A DNA stretch of 64,000 nt from Spartobacteria bacterium (GTDB lineage Bacteria; Verrucomicrobiota; Verrucomicrobiia; Chthoniobacterales; Chthoniobacteraceae), in the NCBI GenBank assembly GCA_021324395.1, contig JAJPJG010000036.1:1-64000 (forward strand). The letters run 5' to 3'. Shown here in pieces: positions 1 through 8,714 of this stretch. The notes under the pieces are model-generated. The model worked only from the letters and a program-made list of their open reading frames with translations, had not been told where the DNA came from and did not search any database. Numbering within the stretch: the first letter of the stretch is position 1; each line of letters begins with the position of its first letter. A program made the translations under genes and the position numbers.

Positions 1-386
1 CCATTGGCCGCGTTCGGGCCGGTCAACTCACCGATCGAGACGGAAGTCGCTCCGGATGCCGAGTTGTAAAGCTCGGTCAGGATTGCATTGCGCGCCTGCG
101 CATTTCGCTCGGGCGTAAAAACCGCGCAGCCGCTAAAAGCGAGTGCGAGAATGAGGGCGAGCGCCGTCGCTTTCGCGATCGCCGCCGAGCCTGCTGGCGG
201 TTGCGGTTGCGCTTGTCCGGACTTTGTGAGCCCGCGTGACACGACATAGCTCGCGATCATGCCGGCGATCGTGAGGATCGCCGTGGGATCGATGTGCCAG
301 CCGAATGCTTGATTGAGGAGTGCGACGATCATGCCGATGGCTGTCATCCAGAACTCCGTGGTTTTGTATCCTGGTTTTGTTTGCAT
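1..386 (-). CDS. Holin-like membrane protein with a lipobox-like second segment, partial
   Basis: Read on the minus strand from ATG at 386, the frame stays open to base 1, so the 3' end is missing. The protein starts MQTKPGYKTTEFWMTAIG and has two short hydrophobic segments at about residues 13-55, the layout of small phage holins. After a Pro/Gln-rich linker comes a second hydrophobic stretch, LALILALAFSGC, which looks like a lipoprotein signal but sits internally, near residue 85. It could be a holin fused to a lipoprotein-like or spanin-like part. It is the last prophage gene visible, after the fibre and a coiled-coil membrane protein, the usual place for lysis genes. Confidence 0.5.
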   Translation of the reverse strand, partial: MQTKPGYKTTEFWMTAIGMIVALLNQAFGWHIDPTAILTIAGMIASYVVSRGLTKSGQAQPQPPAGSAAIAKATALALILALAFSGCAVFTPERNAQARNAILTELYNSASGATSVSIGELTGPNAAN

Positions 387-391
387 AGCTT

Positions 392-658
392 TTATTGCCG
401 GCGCTCGTGCGCGAGCGTGCCGGCGGCGGTGATTTTGAAATAGTCGGTCGCGCCGAGCTGGTCCGGCTCCACTTCCACCTGCTTTGCGCTTACTAGGAAA
501 ACGAGCGCGGCGCGCACTTCATCGAGGGTAAAACCAAAGTCGCGCTCCAGCATGTGCTCGATCGCCTGCGCGCGCATCGAGAGCATCGGGCGCTCGGCGA
601 GGTAACGCCGCACCTCGCGCCGGCAATCCTCACGGCGTTGCTGGTTTTCAGGAGGCAT
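392..658 (-). CDS. Small prophage protein of unknown function
   Basis: An 88-residue protein from MPPENQQRRE. This start is chosen because it overlaps the end of the upstream gene (stop at 648), as is the habit in this operon. The middle (AIEHMLERDFGFTLDEVRAA, then LVSAKQVEV) looks like a winged-helix or helix-rich fold that reads a short segment and ends in a strand. No family is recognised. It lies between a membrane coiled-coil protein and the holin-like gene, so a lysis or late accessory role is possible. Confidence 0.55.
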   Translation of the reverse strand: MPPENQQRREDCRREVRRYLAERPMLSMRAQAIEHMLERDFGFTLDEVRAALVFLVSAKQVEVEPDQLGATDYFKITAAGTLAHERRQ

Positions 659-1040
659 CGTTCTTGCCCTCCAGCCGTCCGATCGCGCGCATGAGATCAT
701 TGCTCAGCGAATTGAAGCTCTGGTTCAGCGACCCGATCTGCCCGGTCAACTCTCCAAACTTCGAGTCGTTATTACTGCGATTGTCCGAGAGCTTGTCGCT
801 GATCGTTTTCTCCAGTCCCACGATTTTCTCATCGAGACGGCCTATCTCGCCATCGACATACTCCTTGCGCGCGAACTCCTCATCGATCGACGGACTGCGC
901 CGGAAAGCCGCGCGGATCTGCACCGCATAATGCACCGAGGCCAGCACAGCCGTGATCGCCAAAAACAACCAGACAAAAAACTGCATCTGCGCCGGTGTGG
1001 TAGGAAAGTTTTCTGCGAGGAAAGGAATCATGGCGTTCAT
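648..1040 (-). CDS. Membrane-anchored coiled-coil phage protein (lysis-region)
   Basis: 130 residues. One transmembrane helix at about residues 20-42 (FFVWLFLAITAVLASVHYAV) is followed by a charged region and a long coiled coil (residues 60-125, with heptad-like Leu/Ile and many Ser/Asn). This is the build of small phage Rz-like or holin-associated proteins, but no defined family is recognised. The start overlaps the end of the tail-fibre gene by 4 bp (GTGA/ATGA-type junction around 1037-1040), so translation is probably coupled to it. Confidence 0.55.
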   Translation of the reverse strand: MNAMIPFLAENFPTTPAQMQFFVWLFLAITAVLASVHYAVQIRAAFRRSPSIDEEFARKEYVDGEIGRLDEKIVGLEKTISDKLSDNRSNNDSKFGELTGQIGSLNQSFNSLSNDLMRAIGRLEGKNDAS

Positions 1041-3526
1041 CGTCTTCCGATTTCAAAGCAGTCCATCAGCACTGCTTTTTGAACCGCCTCAGTATTGTTG
1101 ATGATGATTTGCGGGAGGCCCGCTCCGTAGAAATTTGTGGCGCTAGACGACCATACCTCGGTGGACCAGACACCGTTGGTCTCGACGGAGATGCCGACGT
1201 AGCCGTTGTAACACTTCACCGAAATCCAATGCCATGACGTGTCGGCAGCGACACCGGAATCCGCGACTGAACTCCCGTTCGCAAACGCGCGATAGTTCGC
1301 GTTCGAGCCAGGGTTAATGTCGATATAAACGCCATTGTCCGGCAGCGAATCGCCGCCAAGTGTCAGCCCGACGCCATAGCGGACGTTGGAAATACTGGTG
1401 AGCCGAAAATGCACGCGGAACTCGAAAATCGAATCGCTGAGCGCCATCGGGCGTTGCCCATTCACCGCCGCGTAAGTGCTGCCGTTTGCGTTTGCGGTGT
1501 TCGAGACTTTTAAAATGCCGTCGTAATAATCACCGCTCGTCGGCTGATAGCCCGCGAGCGTGATCGTGCCGCTGGCGGCCCATCCCCAGGCGCCGTAAAC
1601 GCTGCCGATATAGCTGGTGAAATCGTCGCGGACGACATTCCATTTCGGCCACGGATACACATCGTCGCGCACGGTGTTTGGCCTCTCGATCTTCTCATTT
1701 CCTTCGAGGCTGACCACAAAACCATTGTGCAGATGCGTCGGCGAGATAGCAGTCGCCGATGCGTAATCAACCAGGCCGTAAAAATCGGGCGACAAATCGA
1801 CGTATTTAAGGCCCGCACCGGTGTCGCTCAGCTCGCTGTAGAGCCTCCAGTTTCCGTTGGGCAGATGCACGTAACTGCATACCTCCATGTCAGAGGTCTC
1901 ATTCGTGCAACGCGCCCACGGCCCGACAGCGGTCGGTCCGCTGGCGATATTCTGAGAGCCTTGGTAGTAGGCCAAATAGTAACGCGGGCCGACTTTAAAA
2001 ATCTGCGCGTCGCGAAAGAAATTTCCGCTTCCGCCAGTGACGGTGAGTTGAGTTGGCGTCGTCCAGCTCGCAAGCGCGCCATCGGTGCTCTTCATCCAAT
2101 ACTGCGTTTGGACCGTTTGACCCGAATTTGCCTTTGTGAACGTGATGTAAAATGAGCCGTCGTCGTCTACGAAGGGATGCGGTCCCCAGGTATATTCGCC
2201 CGCGCCCACAACCGCAGAAGTTGATACTGTCACCGGCGATGTGAAATTCACCCAGTCTTTGGTTTTCACATAGGCCCAATAGGCGACGTTGCCGTAGTTT
2301 CCCGTTTCAAAAACGATCACCCATTCGCCGCGATACCGCGCCACTCGGCACGTCGCCACGTCGCCAATACTGCCGGATAAATCGACGACCGGATTCCCGC
2401 CATTGCGCGCAGTGAAGGTGATGCCGTCGACGGAGTCGTAGAGAAAAAGTCGGTTGTCCCGCGTGCCGCTGACGTCCTTAAAAAACCCGCCGATGAATTT
2501 CACATTCGTGTGCAGCATTTGCGGATCAAACACGGTGCTGCCCGTTCCGCTGGAAACGACTCCACCAGCACCTGCGAGGTCAGCCGCAGCAGCAGCCGTG
2601 TCAGTGCTGCCAGCGCCCGCGCTTTTGCGCAGCCCGCTAACGCTCGCCGGAAAGCGCGTGTCGTTGCCGATAGCGACGGTGCTCGACGTTGTGCCGGTTG
2701 AGACGGTGAATGTGATCGTGCCACCGCTGGTCGAGCTCGTCATGAACGTGCCTGGCGCCGACGTTATGATCGAGGCGCCGAGCGCGGTCGAAGCTCCGTT
2801 GATGGTGATCGCGCCGCTGCCAACCAGGTTTGCATTTGGAACCGTGCCGGTGATGCCGCTGAATCCCGCGAGCGCGAGACCGCCATTTGTCGTCTGGAGA
2901 TTCGTCGGGGTTGTGGCAGACGTGACGAGGCCTTTTGAGTTCACGACGTAGTTGCCGTTGCCGATGTTGACCGTCGTGCCGGTAATCACCGTGTTTAACG
3001 TGAGCGTGGTGCCGCTCAATGTCGCGTCGCCGCCGATCACGAGACCGATCGTGATCGCGCCCTGCGAGCCGCTGAGTGTCAGGCCGGCGCTCGATGAAGT
3101 TACTTTTTGCACATATCCACCTGAGACATTCGCAGCCGTGCCGCTGAGTGTAGAGCTACCGCTCGTCACAGCATAAGTCGCGGTGCCGCTCAATCCCGCA
3201 GTGCCGCTGCTCGCAAATTGCGACGGTGTGAGCCCGCCGAATTTCAGCGTATCAACCGCCGTGCCGCTGGTGGAGAGCGCGCCGATCGCGATCCGGAAAC
3301 TCGCGGCATCGGTGCCGCTGCCGGCGAGCGTTCCGAAAAACGCATTCGCGCCGATCGTGTCGAGGTCGGTGAAATGTTGCTGGATCGCATTCGCGCCGCG
3401 AAAGGTCGAGGCACTCACCGGGCTGTTGATCGCGCCTGACTGGTTATCCACGCGCAGCGCTTCGTTGCCGGCGAACACGTGCGCGGCGAGCGCGAGCGTA
3501 AAAAAGAGAGTGAGAATTTTTTTCAT
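1037..3526 (-). CDS. Tail fibre / exported beta-propeller protein with GH43-like and concanavalin-like domains
   Basis: 829 residues from MKKILTLFFTLALAAHVFAG. This N-terminus is a textbook Sec signal peptide with an AFAG/VFAG-type cleavage region, which is unusual for a phage fibre. Residues about 20-350 are Gly/Ser/Thr-rich repeats with many LSGT and GTV units typical of fibre shafts. Residues about 370-630 resemble a five-bladed propeller of glycoside hydrolase family 43 type (VDFVDDDGSFYITF-like segment, GPHPFVDDDG, RYYLAYYQGS). Residues about 650-829 look like a LamG/concanavalin jelly roll ending MDCFEIGRR. It probably binds or trims host surface glycans. The upstream in-frame extension to 3916 is rejected because it lies inside the neighbouring gene. 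Confidence 0.7.
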   Translation of the reverse strand: MKKILTLFFTLALAAHVFAGNEALRVDNQSGAINSPVSASTFRGANAIQQHFTDLDTIGANAFFGTLAGSGTDAASFRIAIGALSTSGTAVDTLKFGGLTPSQFASSGTAGLSGTATYAVTSGSSTLSGTAANVSGGYVQKVTSSSAGLTLSGSQGAITIGLVIGGDATLSGTTLTLNTVITGTTVNIGNGNYVVNSKGLVTSATTPTNLQTTNGGLALAGFSGITGTVPNANLVGSGAITINGASTALGASIITSAPGTFMTSSTSGGTITFTVSTGTTSSTVAIGNDTRFPASVSGLRKSAGAGSTDTAAAAADLAGAGGVVSSGTGSTVFDPQMLHTNVKFIGGFFKDVSGTRDNRLFLYDSVDGITFTARNGGNPVVDLSGSIGDVATCRVARYRGEWVIVFETGNYGNVAYWAYVKTKDWVNFTSPVTVSTSAVVGAGEYTWGPHPFVDDDGSFYITFTKANSGQTVQTQYWMKSTDGALASWTTPTQLTVTGGSGNFFRDAQIFKVGPRYYLAYYQGSQNIASGPTAVGPWARCTNETSDMEVCSYVHLPNGNWRLYSELSDTGAGLKYVDLSPDFYGLVDYASATAISPTHLHNGFVVSLEGNEKIERPNTVRDDVYPWPKWNVVRDDFTSYIGSVYGAWGWAASGTITLAGYQPTSGDYYDGILKVSNTANANGSTYAAVNGQRPMALSDSIFEFRVHFRLTSISNVRYGVGLTLGGDSLPDNGVYIDINPGSNANYRAFANGSSVADSGVAADTSWHWISVKCYNGYVGISVETNGVWSTEVWSSSATNFYGAGLPQIIINNTEAVQKAVLMDCFEIGRR

Positions 3527-3534
3527 ATTAGAAA

Positions 3535-4302
3535 TCACAGGACCTGCACCCACTTCTTGTTGTTGGTGCCGGCGTCGTAGTCGGCGGGCGCGACGTCGCC
3601 AGCGCCGGCCGCTCCGGCCTGGAGCTGGTAAAACTTGAGATTGCCGCTGATCTTCGCGCAGGCGAGATAGCCGGCTGCCAGCGCCGTGGTGGCGATGCCG
3701 TCGAGCTTGGTCGAGCCGCCGCCGGTCAAGCCGGTGATCAGCACGTAAAAATTCGGCACACCGGTCACCAGCGCGAGCGCGCCGGGCGCGGGGTAAAGCA
3801 CATTGCCTGTGCCGGGATCGCTCTCGGTGCCCTTGTAAGCCTGGGCGCGGACGATTGCCCCAAACTGGAAGGTCTTGCGCCTGGAGTTGTCCGAGTTCTC
3901 GATCTCGATGTCGCACAGCACCGCGAGCTGGTTATTGCCCGTGGCCGCGATCGCGGTTTTTAAATTGTCGGCGCTCAGGTCGAGTGTGGCCTCGTAGTAA
4001 TACTGCCCGCCGCTGAGCACCTCGGTGAATGGTGTCGCGCTAAAGAGCGCGTCGGTCTGTTCCGGTGTGGCGGCCGGCTTTCCGGCAAAGACGATCTGGT
4101 CGCCCGCGTCGATCTGCTCGCCCACCAGTGGAGAAAATTCCGTGTCGCCCGGCCCGAGCAGGTGAATGCGCAGGGTAAATTCATCGCCGCGGATCCATTG
4201 CGGCTTCTCGAGCGCGGTCTTGTCGGTCTTGGAAACCACCAGCGGCTCGACCGATCCCTTGGCCTTGAGGACAAAAAGCTCGTAAAGAATTGCAAAGGCC
4301 AT
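3535..4302 (-). CDS. Prophage structural protein of unknown function (tail tip/fibre region)
   Basis: 255 residues from MAFAILYELFVLKAKG. The N-terminal half has strands with GDEFTLRIHLLGPG and a long FS-Pro/Thr segment. The C-terminal third (YPAPGALALVTGVPNFYVLITGLTG, KFYQLQAGAAGAG) is Gly/Ala-rich, like receptor-binding or baseplate accessory proteins. It lies just before the fibre gene, with only 8 bp between them. A 32-bp motif at 4337-4368, shared with the head region, lies 34 bp upstream of this start and suggests its own late promoter. No catalytic motif is seen. Confidence 0.6.
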   Translation of the reverse strand: MAFAILYELFVLKAKGSVEPLVVSKTDKTALEKPQWIRGDEFTLRIHLLGPGDTEFSPLVGEQIDAGDQIVFAGKPAATPEQTDALFSATPFTEVLSGGQYYYEATLDLSADNLKTAIAATGNNQLAVLCDIEIENSDNSRRKTFQFGAIVRAQAYKGTESDPGTGNVLYPAPGALALVTGVPNFYVLITGLTGGGSTKLDGIATTALAAGYLACAKISGNLKFYQLQAGAAGAGDVAPADYDAGTNNKKWVQVL

Positions 4303-4336
4303 GTGCGCGCAGACTCTAGGCACACCTGCCAGCACG

Positions 4337-4368
4337 GTCTAAGAGCCGTGCAAAGGGTGGAAAAAGGG
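4337..4368 (-). promoter_or_regulatory. Repeated 32-bp late-gene upstream motif, copy 1
   Basis: This segment matches 14118-14149 almost base for base. Key part on the plus strand: CTAAGAGCCGTG, then AAAGGGTGG, then a run of A and G. Both copies lie upstream of a minus-strand late gene (here the 3535-4302 gene). The shared sequence in an otherwise overlapping operon suggests a phage-specific promoter or activator site. The function is inferred from position and repetition only. Confidence 0.5.
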
Positions 4369-4378
4369 TAGTTGCAGC

Positions 4379-4753
4379 TTACTCCGCGCGGTCGCAACCG
4401 GCACACGCTTTCACGCCGGGGATCGGTTTGGAAAACAGCGTGCATTCGCCGAAAATCGCACACGCGCAGATCTTCGCCTTCACCATTCCAGAGCAACTCG
4501 TGCATTGCTCCTGGCGGATCTCAGCGCCGCGATGGATACAGTTTAAAACTGCGCCGGGATTACGAACTACGAACTTTATGACTAGCGTTTCAGTTTTCGC
4601 GCAGTCGTGGCCGTAGTTCGGAAGCAGCCCGGTCGCGCACGTCACGCAAGGTTGCTCCGGTTTTTGCTGGCCGCTCTTAAAAAGCTCACACTGCGACGGA
4701 CACTGCGCGCAAATCTGCCGGCGCCCCATCGCTACAATCTCCGGCATTATCAT
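4379..4753 (-). CDS. Cys-rich small phage protein with an internal duplication
   Basis: 124 residues with 14 cysteines, from MIMPEIVAMGRRQIC. Two segments look alike: QICAQCPSQCELF followed by CVTC, and KICACAIFGECTLF followed by CAGC. Each keeps the order CxxC or CxC, CxLF, then CxxC about a dozen residues later, so the gene seems to have duplicated a metal-binding or disulfide-bonded unit. The start overlaps the stop of the upstream gene (4750) by an ATGA junction. The neighbouring 332-residue protein is also Cys-rich, which suggests the two act together at the tail tip. No family recognised. Confidence 0.6.
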   Translation of the reverse strand: MIMPEIVAMGRRQICAQCPSQCELFKSGQQKPEQPCVTCATGLLPNYGHDCAKTETLVIKFVVRNPGAVLNCIHRGAEIRQEQCTSCSGMVKAKICACAIFGECTLFSKPIPGVKACAGCDRAE

Positions 4754-5748
4754 GGCGTTCCGTCTCCGATTGGTTCCGCGCCGGAGATGCAAGTCCATTC
4801 GACGTAGAGAACAATTTTTCGCTCGTTGGCGATAGAGTTTGGCGACAGGCAATACTGCGGCGTCATTGGCCAGGTGTTTTTATTCCCAATGTCAAAATCG
4901 GTCGCGTTGTCCTCGTCCAGATGCGGAATACAAAGTCCTTTATGCGGTGAAGTCGAATTACTCGGCGGGCTCCAGGTGAAATCCCTCACGGTTAACACAC
5001 CGCCACCGCCGAAGTGCCCGTAGTTTACAAGTCCAAGCACCGAATCAATCGGGACGACTACCTCGGTGATCTTGATCCTCATCGCGCAGGTTGAGGTCGG
5101 CTTAAATGCAAAACGATAAATCATCCCACCCGCTTGGAATGTAGCCTCGTCGGAAGAAAGATGACGATACGCCCCTATGCCGCCTTCCACTAGTTCACTA
5201 ACTGGACGCACGCTATCGCATAAACTCGTGAAATTCTCCAGCACTTCATCCACCAAGTCCGAGGTGGTGTATTCATCCTGCATTGTCCAATCCGCAGAGG
5301 AGCCAAAACCATCTTCATAGTGAGCATTGGAGTCGCTGGTAATAAACGAGGCACCATCCTCAATCGCCCCGGGGTCAGGATTAAGAACGTTCGGCAGGAT
5401 CGCATTCCAACTATCCGAGCATGGGCCAGCGTCGCCCCCGTTACAAATATCGACGCTTACGCAATCACCATCCGGGTCACCTGTAGCCGTTCCTTCGCAT
5501 GTAAATGGAGGGCAAGTTCCAACACCGCTAGTTGTTCTATAGGTTACATCCAGCTCGCAACATCCTGTGTCCGGGTCAGCAGCTATAAAAAACGAAGTGA
5601 CGCAATTTTTGTAATACTTCGGGATCGCCGCATCACGGAATCCGAATGCAATGAACTGGCATTTGGACTTTGCAGCACTCGAGCTGATTCCAAGCAGCAC
5701 CGGACGCTCGCAAATCCGTTCACAACAAGTGCAATCTCCTTCGGGCAT
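4750..5748 (-). CDS. Cys-rich phage tail-region protein of unknown function
   Basis: 332 residues starting MPEGDCTCCERICERP. About eight cysteines lie in the first 100 residues (CTCCERIC, GCCELDV, CPPFTCEG), and a few more near the C-terminus (GLCIPH, YCLSPNS, WTCISG). The middle is strand-rich with Asp/Asn/Gly and has no catalytic signature. The gene lies between two late genes, with 4 bp to the upstream gene and a 4-bp overlap downstream. A role at the distal tail is likely from position only. Confidence 0.55.
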   Translation of the reverse strand: MPEGDCTCCERICERPVLLGISSSAAKSKCQFIAFGFRDAAIPKYYKNCVTSFFIAADPDTGCCELDVTYRTTSGVGTCPPFTCEGTATGDPDGDCVSVDICNGGDAGPCSDSWNAILPNVLNPDPGAIEDGASFITSDSNAHYEDGFGSSADWTMQDEYTTSDLVDEVLENFTSLCDSVRPVSELVEGGIGAYRHLSSDEATFQAGGMIYRFAFKPTSTCAMRIKITEVVVPIDSVLGLVNYGHFGGGGVLTVRDFTWSPPSNSTSPHKGLCIPHLDEDNATDFDIGNKNTWPMTPQYCLSPNSIANERKIVLYVEWTCISGAEPIGDGTP

Positions 5749-5752
5749 GGGC

Positions 5753-6319
5753 TTACCCCGCTGTGCCGATCAAACTCACGGTCGGGGGATTCGCATACTG
5801 TAGCGGACAGCCGAAATCGATTGGGCCGTAAACATCGTTCGCCCGCGTGACGTTGCCGTCGCCATCCACGCTCACGCTGCCGAGGCGGATGTAAAAAGTG
5901 AAGCCCTCTGGATCGTCTGCGGGCACGCTTGATCCGCAGTCGATAAAGCGCGACGTCACGCTGCCGTTGGTAAACCCGCCATCGGTCGTCACTCCGGCCC
6001 AGATTTTGTCTCCATCTGCGACCGTGAGAGTGAATGCCGGATCATCGCCGGGGCTAAATCCCGCCGGCGTATCACCGCAAAGCAGCGAAGTAAAAACGCG
6101 CGCCTCATACGCAGCGGAGGCAGCGATCTGGAAAGGCCGCGTTGTCCTGGTGATTTTCTTTCCGGGATCCGCGATCGTTTTGTAAGTCGTGCCGCCGGGC
6201 CCGACGCTCGGCAGAACATCCGGGCTCGGGCGCGGATAAATGGAGCGCAGGAGATTGTTGACCTCACGCGCCCAGCGCGGCACGTCCTCCCAGCTTTTCG
6301 GCGGCGTGGGCAGTTGCAT
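5753..6319 (-). CDS. Prophage tail-region protein of unknown function
   Basis: 188 residues from MQLPTPPKSWEDVPRWAREVN. The N-terminus is a helix that ends in a Pro-rich turn (YPRPSPDVLPSVGPGG). The rest is strand-rich (RTTRPFQIAASAAYEARVFTS, FTFYIRLGSVSVDGDG), like small fibre or baseplate adaptor proteins. It shares its first base with the last base of the upstream gene's stop codon (6319). Unrecognised family. Confidence 0.55.
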   Translation of the reverse strand: MQLPTPPKSWEDVPRWAREVNNLLRSIYPRPSPDVLPSVGPGGTTYKTIADPGKKITRTTRPFQIAASAAYEARVFTSLLCGDTPAGFSPGDDPAFTLTVADGDKIWAGVTTDGGFTNGSVTSRFIDCGSSVPADDPEGFTFYIRLGSVSVDGDGNVTRANDVYGPIDFGCPLQYANPPTVSLIGTAG

Positions 6320-7059
6320 TAGCCGGCGTAGACTTCGGTGTCGATTTCATCGGCGCCGGTCCACTCCTGGATGCGCGACCAGGTGCGGTCGCGCGTGGCG
6401 CGGTCTGCCGTTTGCAAATAGCTATAACCATCCACCTTCACGCCGGCGGGAGGATCGTCCTGGAAACCGCACCGGGTATTCAAGGGTTTGGTCGCGTTCT
6501 TCTTGGTCACCCGGCACACCGGCGCGTAAATGACGTAGCTGTCCTGCCCGCGCTTGATTCGTTGCGCGAGCGCCTTTGCGTTATCGCTCAGCGCGTCGTA
6601 TTTCGTTTTGCGGTCCGTCGCCGTCGTCTGGTTTTTCCATTCCTCGATCGCGTCAAGATCATCGTCGGTGAGCTCGTATTTGCCGGCGTTCGGGTGCGAG
6701 CTCTCGGCCGTCACGGCGTTAAACATCGGGTGCGTCTCGATCCGTTTCTGGATCTCCACATACTCGACCTCGAGCGTCTGGTTTGCTTCGAAAGTATAAT
6801 CCTGGATCGGCGCCGGCGTGAGCGTCACCGTCATGATGCCGCGATTACCCGGTGCTTTCTCCACGCGCACGGTGTCGACGTAAAATCCGGATGGAACGCC
6901 GGTCATCGTGCCGAGCCGCGCCGGCGTGTTGCCGAGCAGCGCAGTGTAAGGCCCGTTGAAAGTGCGCGTGTAGCGCGGGCCATCCTTCGTGTTTTCAAAT
7001 ACCGGAGAGCTTGGCGCCTCCTTGATGGCTGTGGTGCCTTTCCAGCGTTCGGTCGGCAT
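6319..7059 (-). CDS. Prophage tail protein of unknown function
   Basis: 246 residues from MPTERWKGTTAIKEAPSSP. It combines a strand-rich N-terminal half (GFYVDTVRVEKAPGNRGIMTVTL) with a helix-rich region (residues about 130-180, DLDAIEEWKNQTTATDRKTK), then a Cys-containing end (CRVTKKNATKPLNTRC). It directly follows the tape-measure gene with no gap. Distal tail or baseplate-hub proteins occupy this position in siphoviruses, but no family motif allows a firm name. Confidence 0.55.
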   Translation of the reverse strand: MPTERWKGTTAIKEAPSSPVFENTKDGPRYTRTFNGPYTALLGNTPARLGTMTGVPSGFYVDTVRVEKAPGNRGIMTVTLTPAPIQDYTFEANQTLEVEYVEIQKRIETHPMFNAVTAESSHPNAGKYELTDDDLDAIEEWKNQTTATDRKTKYDALSDNAKALAQRIKRGQDSYVIYAPVCRVTKKNATKPLNTRCGFQDDPPAGVKVDGYSYLQTADRATRDRTWSRIQEWTGADEIDTEVYAG

Positions 7060-8658
7060 TTAGATTCCCCAGGCTGGCAGGCTTTCGAGTTGCTGCCGCA
7101 TGCTGTTGGTGATGGTCGCGTGCACCTGTGCGGTGAGCGCCACCAGTTTCGTGGTGTTATCGGCGGTTTTGCGCGCATGCTCGAGCGCGGGCCCGCCGGA
7201 GCCGCCGACAAACAGGCCGATCCGCGCGAGTTTGTCGCCATCTTCAAAGCGGCCCTTGCGCGCGGCCTTGCCGGCGCCGTAGTCCTTCACGTTTTCAAAA
7301 CCGGCCGTGCCCGCCGCGGGCGTGGTTTCGATCGGGATATTGAGCGGCGCGAAGCTTTTCGAAAGACGCGCCATCAAATCCCTGAGCGTCCGTTCCGCCG
7401 CGCTCGCTCCATTGCCCTTGCCGAGGCCGAAAAGATCGAACTGCACCCCTTCGCCCATGATGCGCTTCATCCGCGTAGGAATATCCTCGAGGTTTTTCTC
7501 GAGGTTGGCCTTGTTCTCGAGCTCGTCGCGCACCTTGATCCATTCGGAGACGCTTTGCATCAATTCCTTCGCGAGTCCTTTGTTGCCGCGCTCGAGTGCG
7601 GCGGAAGCGTCGGCCTGTTGCGAGTCGATATTGCGATAGGCGTTTTGCAGCGTGCTTTTTTCCTTCATCGAGAGCCCGCCTTCGCCGCTGGTGCGGATTT
7701 TCCAGAGCTCCGCGGCTTTTTCCAGTCCCGCCTGCAAATAAGCGATCGGCGCCGAGAAGGCATTGACCAAAAGCGAGCCGATTTTCGGCACCGCTTTCTC
7801 AAAACCCACGGTCAGGCTCAGGGAAATCAATTCGCTCAGGTTGCCGCTCTTGTAAGCGGCCTGCAAAAGCTGTGCACTCTGCCGCAGCACCGCGCCGAGG
7901 CGTTGCGACATCCCCACGGTATCGATCGAGCGGAGTGCCGTGAGGATCGGCATGATCGCCGGGGCCGCTTCCGCCGCCGCGCCCACGAAAATCCCGCGCA
8001 CCTTGGTGCCCACGGCCTCAAACGCGTTGGTGACCTTCGCAAAAGTCTCCGCGTTTTTCTGGAAAATGTTCGCCTGCTTGCCGACGAGCTCGGATGCCTC
8101 CTCGATCACTTTCGGGTTGGCAAAAAGCGCGAGCATTTGCGCGCCGGCCCGGCCAAAGATCCCGCGCACGGCGGCCATCTTCGAGCTTTGATCGCCCAGG
8201 TTGCCGATCGCCTTCGCGATTTCATCGAATTGCTCGATCGCGCGCTTGCTTTTAAGCGCTTCCATGTCGAGCCCGAGCTGCTCGAAAATGTGCTTGGTCG
8301 GCAATCCCTCCTCATTCACCCCGCCGAGCGCCGCCTGGAGCATCGAGAGATTCGCCGTGAGCGAGCCCGCGTCCATGCCGGCCTCATCGTAAGCTTTGCG
8401 CAGGATCACCACGTCGCGAATGCTCTGCCCGGTGATGGCCGATTGCGCCTTGAGTTCCTTGCCGAGCACAAAAACGCCCTTGAAACCTTCCACGATTCCC
8501 TCGACCGATTTAAATGCGCCGAAACTCACGCCCAGCGCCGCGAGCGGGCCGGCGAGGCCTTCCAGCGCGGAGCGCATCCCCGCAAACGCCGAGCGCGATC
8601 GGCTGAGCGGGTCCATGAACCCGCGATTGTCGAGGCTCATTGTGGCGGCGAGATTCAT
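7060..8658 (-). CDS. Phage tail tape measure protein
   Basis: 532 residues from MNLAATMSLDNRGFMDPLSRS. It is almost entirely helical. An Ala/Leu/Gly-rich hydrophobic centre (residues about 35-75 and 190-240, e.g. AAAEAAPAIMPILTALRSID) and long coiled-coil segments (AALERGNKGLAKELMQSVSE) are typical of tape-measure proteins. The protein sits inside the tail tube, sets tail length and helps DNA passage. At 532 residues it predicts a short tail. It follows the small tail-completion and chaperone-type genes. Confidence 0.78.
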   Translation of the reverse strand: MNLAATMSLDNRGFMDPLSRSRSAFAGMRSALEGLAGPLAALGVSFGAFKSVEGIVEGFKGVFVLGKELKAQSAITGQSIRDVVILRKAYDEAGMDAGSLTANLSMLQAALGGVNEEGLPTKHIFEQLGLDMEALKSKRAIEQFDEIAKAIGNLGDQSSKMAAVRGIFGRAGAQMLALFANPKVIEEASELVGKQANIFQKNAETFAKVTNAFEAVGTKVRGIFVGAAAEAAPAIMPILTALRSIDTVGMSQRLGAVLRQSAQLLQAAYKSGNLSELISLSLTVGFEKAVPKIGSLLVNAFSAPIAYLQAGLEKAAELWKIRTSGEGGLSMKEKSTLQNAYRNIDSQQADASAALERGNKGLAKELMQSVSEWIKVRDELENKANLEKNLEDIPTRMKRIMGEGVQFDLFGLGKGNGASAAERTLRDLMARLSKSFAPLNIPIETTPAAGTAGFENVKDYGAGKAARKGRFEDGDKLARIGLFVGGSGGPALEHARKTADNTTKLVALTAQVHATITNSMRQQLESLPAWGI

Positions 8659-8714
8659 GGCTGCTTAGAAAAGCGGATTGCGCACGGTGCGGCAAAGAGC
8701 CGCGGAAACCGTGG

